Source: Cokeromyces recurvatus
Taxonomy: Eukaryota > Mucoromycota > Mucoromycetes > Mucorales > Mucoraceae
Direction: 5' to 3'
Length of the DNA: 64,000 nucleotides
NCBI RefSeq assembly: GCF_025118155.1
Contig: NW_026251387.1
Span: 943,001-1,007,000, forward strand
Shown here: piece after piece, positions 56,118 through 64,000 of the stretch
Position numbering within the stretch: the stretch's first letter is position 1
Layout of the letters: every line of letters starts with the position of its first letter
Translations under genes and position numbers: made by a program
Notes under the pieces: model-generated
The model's input: only the letters and a program-made list of their open reading frames with translations
Databases searched by the model: none
Told to the model about the DNA's origin: nothing

Positions 56118-58049
56118 GAAAACGCAAAAAAATAAAAGATAATGAAAAGCTTAGTAAATACACTTGCTATACTAAGGGCACTCCGACTGAGTGACATACT
56201 CTAACTAATTTGGACAAAATTACACGAACAGTAATTGGATAAGGATAACTAATAATAAAAAACTCACAATGATACTATTAATCAGTTAATAGAATTTTGA
56301 TAGTTATCTGTGTATATGACTAGATAAAAAGAGGAAACAAAAAAAAATTCTTTAAGATAATATGATTAAACTAAAGAATTTTATTGAAAAAAAAATAATT
56401 AATGAGCACATAGTATTTATATGCTGTTATGCCCTGGTCAGATCGCTATGGAAAAAAGGTAAGAAAAACCCTTTTGGGATTATTGTGGTTTACATTACAG
56501 GTAAGAATATAATAAAAGAAAAATAAAAGAAAACAGACAGAAGAAGTACGTTGAGACTTGTTAATATAGTTTATTAAGAATTAAGTTCAATTAAAATTAT
56601 ACAAAAGAAAGGTTAATAATGTAAGAGTATTTATACGTTTTGTGGATATCGGTGTTTAAACAGCCAAGTATTTACTGGGTGAATACCAGATCGATGTTTA
56701 AATAGCATTCTCAAGATTTATAGTAAATTTCAAAAAAAAAAAAAAAAAAAAAAATAAACTCTAATGGTCTACAAATAAATAAACTTATCTAAAATACTGT
56801 AGGAAGAAATGTAAAAGTAAAAGAAAATAGGAAAACAAAATTGTACAACTTAAGGGGGTAAAATAGTATTAAGAAAGTTTATTCAAGTAACTCATTAAAA
56901 AGAAAGCAACATAATAATAATAATAATAATAAGACTGATATTGACTATAAGGTAGTTATCTTTGTCACCAGCGTAGGTGTTTTATCTTTCTTTTTTACTA
57001 TTGTTTTATTAAACTGATCTGAATAATTCAGTATCATGTAAATACTACATACTCACAAAGATCGAAAAAATTGAAGTATGTAATCGCATTCAAACTATTT
57101 TGACACAGCAGTAATAGTAGATACATATGGATCTCTTTAAATTAGCATTAACTCGTTACTATTAATTGTATAATTAATTCTAACTCGTTATATATGAAAA
57201 TAACAGTAAATAAAGCAATACAAATCTATTCAAACTTCTTAAATTAGTAAAGTTGAGAAACTAAGTGTGGAAATGGATAGTATAAAAGGCGCAAACATAA
57301 GTATTATCGGTTATATTTTCATCCTTTAATACAATTAACTTTAAAAGTTCAATTTTTGAAAAGTGATAATATAATACATTTATTTATACATATAATATAA
57401 AGAGAAAAAAAACGAAAAAGAATTCCATTATTCTTAAATAAATAGGAGGAGGAGAACAGGTATAGAGGATAGGTCAAAGCCTCTTAAAATAGAGACTAAA
57501 ATTCATAAGATAATTAGGTTTGTTGAGGTTATCATGAGCTTGTTCTCAAAGGATGATTACAAAACATATTGCACCGCCTCCTTTGTGATTACTACGATAA
57601 ACCAAAAAGTGTATATACATCTCTTCGTTCTATCTAATTCTTGAAAGTCAATAAAGGAATAATGTTTTAAAATTAAGTGCAATATTAGAAAAAATTCACT
57701 TAGGCGAAAGTTTTAAACTTATACTACGCATTTATCAAAGCTTGCCAAAAAATTATAGTTAAAGACTGTTTAGTTTGAACTAGGTAGTTTGAAATCCAAA
57801 AAGAGAAATGTATCAATAAAGAGTTATGCTTGAGACAAAGGGAAATCGATACCTTTTTTTTTTATCCAAGTAACAGCTTTATTTTAAGAAGAAATAAGTG
57901 ATAAAAGGGACGCATGAATTACCGAAATGCTGGGTTTATCATTTATTTCAGTATTCTAGCACAAAAGTAGTCTACTACAGGCAGTGTATCATAAAAAATG
58001 CTCTATTGCAAAATATTTACTTTTATTCTAATAGTCTATATATTTTCTT
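56059..58049. other. 2-kb intergenic region
   Basis: No gene supported. It includes an A run at about 56082-56111 next to the zinc-finger gene start, the LINE 3'-end-like piece at 56390-56560, another A run near 56732 and AT-rich DNA up to the phosphatase stop. Confidence 0.5.
56390..56560 (-). mobile_element. LINE 3'-UTR-like fragment
   Basis: Read on the minus strand, an A/T- and pyrimidine-rich stretch with CCCAAAAGGGTTTTTCTTAC leads to GACCAGGGCATAACAGC, then TATGTGCTCATTAATTA and a T run. The LINE copy at 59.95-60.56 kb has the same order: CAAGGGGTTTTATTCTTAT, GCTCGGGCAATACAACGC, ACATGCTCACTG, A run. No coding part remains, so this would be a very short 5'-truncated copy. The similarity is by eye only. 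Confidence 0.35.
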
Positions 58050-59328
58050 TTAATCCCTCTTTGCAAAATCACCAAAAGAATCCATATAATAAGTAGATTT
58101 AACTGTATTCTCAGGCGATAACAATTCCTCTTTTGTTGTAATACCTATTCAATATTACACTCATTGGCTGCAAATCCTTATTTATATCCAAAAAAAAATG
58201 TGCGTTTTACCTGTTAATACACATAAAGTATCAATGCCACCATTAACACCAAACTCAATATCTGTATTTAATCTATCACCAATCATAACTGTCTTTTTAG
58301 GGTCAAGTTGATATCTAAGATGAAAAAATAAAAAGAAAAAGGAAAGAAAGCCATTTTAGTGACGCCTTCTCTTATAAACAGTTTAAGTTTTTTCCCCTTA
58401 CTCTGCAAAAATGGCCTGTAGCATATTCTGTGCAGGCTTACCCAAAACAGCATCAGGTCGTCTACCAAGAGCTGTAATAATAGGAGCAGCAATAGCACCA
58501 GCACCTTTTTTTTTAAAAAAAAAATGAGTATGTAAACTACATCAAAATACCAATAATATCATTACCGGGATAAAATGAACCAAATTGAGGATAAGTAGAA
58601 TCTTCGTTAGTAACAATGAAATGGCAGCCTTCGTTTCTAGTTAAATAGGCATAAGCCTTTGCATATTTTCTGTAATTGACCTTTGTATCAAGACCAATAA
58701 CAACAGCACCGACTTCCTTATCATCGGTGACGCTTTCATTTTCGAATAATCCTGCATCCTCTTCGCCACCACAACTACGAATTCCTTCTGCAGCTAATTC
58801 ATCACGAATACCATTCATACCAATAATATAAACTTTCTTATCTTTGGGGAACTTTAAAACATTCTTAAGATAAGAAGCAGTGGCAAAAGCAGAACTAAAG
58901 ACTTCTTCCTGACACATGATGTCATAGATAAGTTATCTATTTGCATATAGAAATGATGTATGGTATATTTGTTACCTTGGTTGCTTGGATACCGAAACTT
59001 TCAAATTTACTTAAGAAAGATACACGAGATTTGGTACTATTATTTGTGACAAAGAAAACACGTTTACCTAATAATGTTAAGTCAATTACAATGTCATTCA
59101 ATCTGCATGACCTTTTTTTTTTTTACCCTTTTCACGTAAAAGTTTCATGGCTTCAGAAATATTATCAAATACACGAGTACCCTCCCATAAAACACCTAAA
59201 AATTTCATTAATCAATATTTAAAGATTATTATTCTATAATATATCTTACCATCGCAGTCAAATAAGAAATTATCGTATTTGTCAATAAAAGCTTCACGTT
59301 CAGCCTTTGTTTGTAAATATTCAAGCAT
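58050..59328 (-). CDS. PHO13: PHO13-type HAD phosphatase (4-nitrophenyl-/phosphoglycolate phosphatase)
   Basis: Predicted 294-aa HAD-superfamily enzyme; exons 59328-59250, 59195-59127, 59067-58976, 58908-58566, 58504-58402, 58314-58211 and 58144-58050 (885 nt). HAD motif I is FLFDCDGVLW (Asp24 nucleophile, Asp26), split by intron 1; motif II is VFFVTNNST; motif III Lys lies in GKPAQNML; motif IV is TVMIGDRLNTDIEFG. A C2-type cap between them includes VGAVVIGLDTKVNYRKYAKA and FIVTNEDSTYP. Yeast Pho13 and animal PGP remove phosphate from damaged metabolites such as 2-phosphoglycolate and 4-phosphoerythronate; that role is inferred from family. The intron 4 acceptor follows a T/A-run. The start lies about 75 bp from a LINE-derived stub, so its promoter overlaps transposon remnants. 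Confidence 0.94.
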
Positions 59329-59403
59329 GTTAAAATTAATTAAAATTAAGAAAAAAAAGAAAAGAAAAAAAAGTTTTTTACTGGTAATCCTATTGATTAT
59401 CAT

Positions 59404-59697
59404 TTGAAACTCCAGCTATGATTAAATATTTTTGTTTTATTGAATAAAATTTTTAAAATAATACTGTATTGTTCGGGCTAAATCAAAGGAGCGAAAAGAT
59501 AAATAATAGAAAAGGAATAAAGAACAGTACCTTCAAACATTAGAATAATTACTACATAATCAGTTGATTGAGTCGGTGCCAAGTAAATGTGGGACTTCAG
59601 GTGAGATTTTCCCATAATGAAGGTAATCAAGTTCAAAAAGTATACTACATATTGTTGGTTAGCGAATTATCCACATAGGAATAGGGGAGCTATTTGT

Positions 59698-59745
<48 letters not shown>

Positions 59746-59950
59746 CTTTCAACGTTTGCTAGAAAGGTGGGTAAGTAGAAAAGATAAAGGACTAGCCATG
59801 GTGGTGGGCATTTGTAATTGGCAATACATATTTAAACAGACAGTAGCATGAGATTGAGTGAGCTTATCATTTGAAAGGAAGAGGTATGGCTTTGGGACAC
59901 CATCAGTTAACCAACCTAGATGCCAGCGTAAATGAAACTCCAATTACGAT
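59404..59950 (-). mobile_element. LINE ORF2 C-terminal copy A (5'-truncated)
   Basis: Minus-strand remnant of a non-LTR retrotransposon. From about 59943 it encodes EFHLRWHLGWLTDGVPKP, then SHATVCLNMYCQLQMPTTMA and ends at 59749. A 44-nt poly(T) on the sense strand (plus-strand A run 59700-59743) interrupts it. Beyond this, NICSILFELDYLHYGKISPE continues the same protein end, then stop and a 3' UTR with AGCCCGAACAATACAG near 59470. RW-x-LGWL, CLxxxxxLxMP and ILxELDY are shared with copies B and C. Assigned to a LINE because copy C also has endonuclease and post-RT motifs. Confidence 0.6.
59700..59743. repeat. 44-nt poly(A) tract inside a LINE relic
   Basis: An uninterrupted A44 that splits the coding remnant of LINE copy A. 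On the sense strand of that copy it reads as poly(T), so it is not that copy's own tail. It may mark a second insertion in the opposite orientation or homopolymer expansion. Confidence 0.85.
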
Positions 59951-60560
59951 TAAATTCTATTTTTTTTTCAGTTTTTTTTTTAAAAATTTTTGACAGTGAG
60001 CATGTAGTAACGAAATGCGTTGTATTGCCCGAGCCAGATATAAGGGAATTATAAGAATAAAACCCCTTGTAAAAGACAAGAGGGAAAAAAGGAGAACGAA
60101 AAGAGTAAAATAATAGAAAGAATATATAATATAATAAGGAAAAAGAGATAAAATAAAAAGAAAAAAGAAACCAGATCAGAGTAACAAGAGAGACTCACAT
60201 TATTACTTGGGTAACCAGTTCAACAGATTGCGATCAGGATCAACAGGAGAAGGAGGAAATTCATCATAGAAATAATAATCCAATTCATATAGAATGATAC
60301 ATAGGATGGGCCAGAAGGTAAACCAACTAAGACAATCAGAGGGACAATGAGGTTTACGCAGTGGGAGCAAATTGAGAAGGAATGATGTTGGATCATCAAT
60401 TAAGGAAGGCAAGTACAAATGGTAGTGAAAATGCAAACATTCAAAAGCACGGCGACGGCTCCAATTGTGATACATGTGAAAGATACATCCCTTAGTTTAC
60501 CACCAGATAGCCAACTAAGGTACCAATGAAGGAATTCCAGTTACAGTATTTTTGGATAAA
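59951..60560 (-). mobile_element. LINE ORF2 C-terminal copy B (5'-truncated)
   Basis: Minus strand. It starts LEFLHWYLSWLSGG, loses frame once, then continues for 90 codons without a stop (60475-60203): RAFECLHFHYHLYLPSLIDD, PTSFLLNLLPLRKP, FWPILCIILYELDYYFYDEF, ending NLLNWLPK. A 3' UTR follows with ATCTGGCTCGGGCAATACAA and an A-rich end near 59980. It sits head-to-tail with copy A, and both begin at the same point of the element (GGAATTCC or GGAGTTTC for LEF). This suggests a tandem duplication of the 3' end or a preferred truncation point. Confidence 0.65.
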
Positions 60561-61299
60561 ATATAGACTAATTACATAAAAATTAGATCAATTAATACAA
60601 ATCTGGGAAGAAGCAAAAATAGGTTTAGACGAAATAAAACTAGTTTTTAGATTTATTTACCTGTAAAAAAACTAAATTTTCAAAAAAGGAAATGAAAGTA
60701 TGCCCTGCATTAAAAAAACATGCATGATCATTATTCATAAGGCTTATAAGGAAGATATGCCATTTAGATGTATTCAGAAAGCTGGAGCTGATTAGCATAA
60801 ATAGCTATGCATAGCTAGAGATCGGCTTAAAATAGTCTTAATATCCATCAGTCCACCTCAGCTAAAAAAATTGTCTTAAATAAAATTTCCAATCGTCCCT
60901 TTTTAGAGTAAAATACTACTTTATTTATTTATTTGTACTGATTAACCAAAAATTGTACCTTGTTAAAAAAAATTGGGTTTTTGGCAGGACTAAGAAGTTG
61001 GATTTTCAAACGTAAATAAACCATACACATGTGTTTATTAAGCCAATACTACAATTAGTAAACTTCCATTCTATTTTATTTATTATTAAAACATAGATTT
61101 TATCTCCTAATAAATATTCAACCTCTTGACAATAAGCTCATGCGTATAGTCAACCAATTAGCTCTTCTGTTAGCCGTAGTGGTCGGCTTGGTGTTGCATT
61201 ATTAGTGAATCCCAATACTCCATTTCTAGTCCATCATATAACATATGGCAATCCTTAACTATTTCAAATTAACCAATTCACTTTTTATATTTTCCACCT
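60561..61299. other. AT-rich flank of the LINE cluster
   Basis: No gene or clear element. The stretch 60580-60900 has scattered coding-like words on the plus strand but no frame beyond about 30 codons, and may be older LINE sequence. Nothing can be assigned. Confidence 0.4.
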
Positions 61300-62894
61300 A
61301 CTATGAATACTTCAGAAGTGCCCATAATATTAGAGCGACTACCCACCAAATTTAATAATATAAAAGCAGCAATTATATATGATGACTTTAACGCTTGGAT
61401 GGATTCATATACTGGTGACTCCACTTTCAATCCTCGTGGCAAAATTACATATAATTAGTTATATGATCGCATAGCATGATTATTTAGAAAAGCCCACGAC
61501 TAAAATATGGCCATCTTACGTTCATCACATTTAATGGAACTAGTATTGTTGACTACTTTATTGGTACTATAGAGTCATCTTCCTTTCAGATAATTATACC
61601 TGACAATTTGTTTCTAGATTCTAATCAATAGTTTATGATGCATTTACTTTAATTCTCATTTAAAAACTAAATAACAACCACCTAAACGACGCTTGACATG
61701 ATTCATTTTCCTATCTTGGGGGTGTACCATTTAGCACGGATGTAGTCCTTTATACATCTGAGCTTATCTTTAGTAACATTAACAAAGCCCTTACAACTAT
61801 GAGCCAAATAACAGCTATTGGCATTGATAGCAAAGGATTTTACAAGCTTTTGTCTCATTGATTCTATTTCCAAATGTTTTGCTCTTGATTTGAATATAGT
61901 TTAGCTATTACTAAAATTGCTTCAGCTCAGTACCGTAGATCGGAAGATGCTCAAAACAAGTGTATCAGGGAACTATTTAGCGACTTCAGAACGTCTATTG
62001 TTAAAACCATGCTACATATGGCTAAATTATTGTTCATGCGTGATAGATTACATATCCTACAAGCTCAATTTTTGTTACCTTCCTTAGGTTTACCTATAGA
62101 TACTCTTTTATCTCAATTACTATCACTTCTACAAGATTCCACTACTAAATTTCTATGATCGAAATTCTTATTATCTAACCTAGTTTGGAAAAACTGTCAA
62201 CTTGAAACATAATCTTTAACACTCAAACAAACTTAAACAATAAATTAAATTCTATAGATAACACAGCTAAGATCAACATAGAAGTACTCCTAATAAATCA
62301 AAGTTACTAACACAATATTGACCAATTATCTCGTTAGATCCTATACTTCGTTAAATGTAATTGATGCATTCGTTGGCGCCTTGAATAGTTACCTGGTGGT
62401 CCATTCAACTTATTGCCCAAAGCACTCTAAATCACTTTTGACAAAGCAACATACCATCTATTATCTCCAAATATGCTATCAACTTCAAATGTCTGAAACT
62501 ATTGAGGATCCTCTCTTATTTATCTTGAATCAGCTGCTTACAGAATAACCACGCACATACTCTAGCATACTTTCTTAGTTTGTCCGTTGACCAGTTATTT
62601 GTGCAATCCTTCATGAGCTTGATTACCTTTTTTACCACAAAAATTTACCTATACTGCCATCACAACTTAAACAGTAATTCCTTGACTGGCTCCTCTCAAT
62701 AACTACATTATGTACATTTTTAACTTCCTTTCTTTTTTCATTTTTTATCCTTGTTCCTTGAGGGATTTTTTAGTATCTTTTATCATTGATGACCTCACCC
62801 GGGCAATTTGGATATAATTAATATCTTGTGCACAATGTTGGGTTTTCCAAAGTTTAAATAAAAATAATTGTTTCAAAGTACACATGCGTTCATA

Positions 62895-62928
<34 letters not shown>
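61300..62928 (+). mobile_element. decayed LINE copy C with endonuclease trace and poly(A) tail
   Basis: Plus-strand non-LTR retrotransposon relic. Near 61390-61440 it encodes IYDDFNAWMDSYTGDSTFNP-RGK, matching the GDFNAxxG-type motif of the APE-like endonuclease (first Gly replaced). At about 61510-61620 follows HLTFITFNGTSIVDYFIGTI, the conserved T-x-x-xxS-xIDYF block. Most of the reverse transcriptase is missing. At 61930-62150 comes the post-RT stretch MLHMAKLLFMRDRLHILQAQ. From 62470 the tail CYQLQMSETIEDPLLFILN and ILHELDYLFYHKNLP matches copies A and B. A 3' UTR with CACCCGGGCAATTTGG ends in A29 (62900-62928). Many stops and frame changes show it is dead. Confidence 0.75.
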
Positions 62929-62931
<3 letters not shown>

Positions 62932-63179
62932 GTATACAAATTTATATAATCTCCAAATTCTTTTCTCCTTTTTTTTAAAAAAAAATAAATAAAGGCTAAA
63001 TATACCTGTGTAACAAGTTTACTATTAATTCCTCTCCTTTTCTCCGCTTTTATCATTATCTTTTTTCTCTTTTTTCCTACTCCCTTTTTTTTTTTTTTTG
63101 TATTGTGTGTATATATAGGTCACCTTTTTATTTTAGTAATTATTTCCTTTTCCTTTCCTTTTTTTTAAGTTAAAAAGTC

Positions 63180-64000
63180 ATGAAAGAAACAGCAAACCCA
63201 TCAAGACAATTGACGGGACCTGTTTATCCATCTTCATCAGCAACAAGGTTCCTATTTATTTATTTATTTATTTATTAAAAAAAAGTAGCTTTTATTAAAT
63301 ATTATATTTATATGTATATGTATAACATAAGAGATTTGGATATTGTATTTGAAGATGATCAATATAATTTAAACTTCCTAACTCCAAAATCCACCTATTC
63401 AACTCCTTTTTCTTCGCCAGCAAACATCATTTATAACACCAATCCTATCCCTAGGAGACCTAGAGCGGGTACAATGCCCTCTTTTATTCAGCCAGTTGAC
63501 CTACCAACCAATACCTATTTACTAAATACACTTAATGCCTCAAATAGTAATGGCCGACATCGTTCTGGTTCATTAAATTTACCTATTTGGTCAGACCAAC
63601 AACAAAGTTTAGAAAATGATATTGCTCGCACTATGCGTTCCTTAGGCTTAGAAGATGAAGATGGAACAACCACGAATCCTTTATTTCATCACCAATCACC
63701 ACCTGAGTTTCATTTACCAAGCCGATCCCTTTTGTCAGGTAGCAATCGTAGTAGATCGTATTCTGTGAATACATGTGAAGTAAATGTGCAACAGCAGAGT
63801 TTTTTGATAAATCGACCAAGAGCATCAAGTATGGGACGTGCCGATCGTCTCTTAACGGCAGGGCTTTGGGGAGGAAGAGCTTCTCCATTATTAGTATCGA
63901 TGCGTGAGGAAGATGAGCAGCAAACATTATCATTAGGTGATTCAGAATTATTAGCTAACATGTTAAATCAAAAGGAAGAAGATCAGATTATTTATGTTCC
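63180..64000 (+). CDS. N-terminal part of a Ser-rich disordered protein (3' truncated by window)
   Basis: The gene continues past the right edge. Exon 1 63180-63247 (MKETANPSRQLTGPVYPSSS) and exon 2 from 63332 give at least 245 residues in frame. The text is Ser/Asn/Pro-rich and disordered, with short conserved-looking phrases: DLDIVFEDDQYNLNFLTP, IPRRPRAGTMPSFIQP, LENDIARTMRSLGLEDED and SMGRADRLLTAGLW. The RRPRAGTMPS phrase resembles N-termini of fungal RNA-binding PUF (Jsn1/Puf1-like) proteins, but the folded domain would lie outside the window, so this is only a suggestion. The intron donor is GTTCCT, weak; an alternative junction is possible. The upstream T/C-rich leader supports the ATG. 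Confidence 0.7.

Noticed and set aside
59700..59743. Poly(A) tract as the tail of a plus-strand LINE ending at 59.7 kb
   Set aside because: No plus-strand LINE sequence precedes it; the surrounding remnant is minus-strand and continues on both sides.

Overview
The window is nuclear DNA from a filamentous fungus, most likely an early-diverging Mucoromycota species of the order Mucorales. The evidence is very AT-rich DNA, 50-170 bp GT-AG introns (often with CTAAC-like branch sites), many long poly(A)/poly(T) tracts, and fungal gene families: two APSES/KilA-N regulators, p24, PEX14, MVP1, a Cdc4-type myosin light chain. The clearest pointer is a two-RING + LON + CaaX protein at 13.4-15.1 kb that matches CrgA, the repressor of carotenoid synthesis known from Mucor. 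Exon models were built by hand from reading-frame continuity and splice signals; nearly all close to an exact multiple of three.

Layout. 0-1.3 kb: a decayed gene and a solitary Tc1/mariner-like transposon end. 1.9-6.2 kb (minus): TFIID subunit TAF4 and an Xbp1-like APSES factor. 7.4-9.3 kb: membrane protein with a repeated TTN motif. 9.5-11.1 kb (minus): FYR-domain nuclear protein, divergent from an O-fucosyltransferase-like protein (11.3-12.9 kb). 13.4-15.1 kb: crgA, convergent with a small C2H2 factor (15.5-16.6 kb). 16.6-19.8 kb: gene-poor, with a near-perfect 47-bp hairpin and a possible tRNA-Glu-like fragment. 19.8-24.6 kb: mitochondrial carrier, MFS transporter and Rab7-family GTPase in tandem. 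26.7-30.2 kb: PEX14, convergent at 46 bp with an EMAPII-type tRNA-binding protein, followed by mitoribosomal mL38. 31.5-33.5 kb: Ser/Gln-rich protein of unknown function. 35.4-41.0 kb: small membrane protein, tRNA m5U methyltransferase (TRM2) and sorting nexin MVP1. 41.7 kb: tRNA-Lys(UUU). 45.3-51.8 kb: MBF-type APSES/ankyrin factor, L-2-hydroxyglutarate dehydrogenase, p24 cargo receptor, essential myosin light chain. 52.9-56.1 kb: a large tandem C2H2 array with a -1 frameshift exactly at a U UUA AAA heptamer. 58.0-59.3 kb: PHO13-type phosphatase. 59.4-62.9 kb: a graveyard of non-LTR (LINE) retrotransposon fragments. 63.2 kb to the edge: the start of a disordered, Ser-rich protein.

There is no operon logic. 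Neighbours mostly look functionally independent, with close convergent 3' ends and a few short divergent promoters. Thematic pairs are tRBD protein + mL38 (probably mitochondrial translation) and several nuclear regulators (TAF4, two APSES factors, FYR protein, CrgA, two zinc-finger proteins). The most unusual items are the zinc-finger array with its frameshift, the foldback element near 18.4 kb, and the same-orientation LINE 3'-end copies beside the phosphatase promoter.
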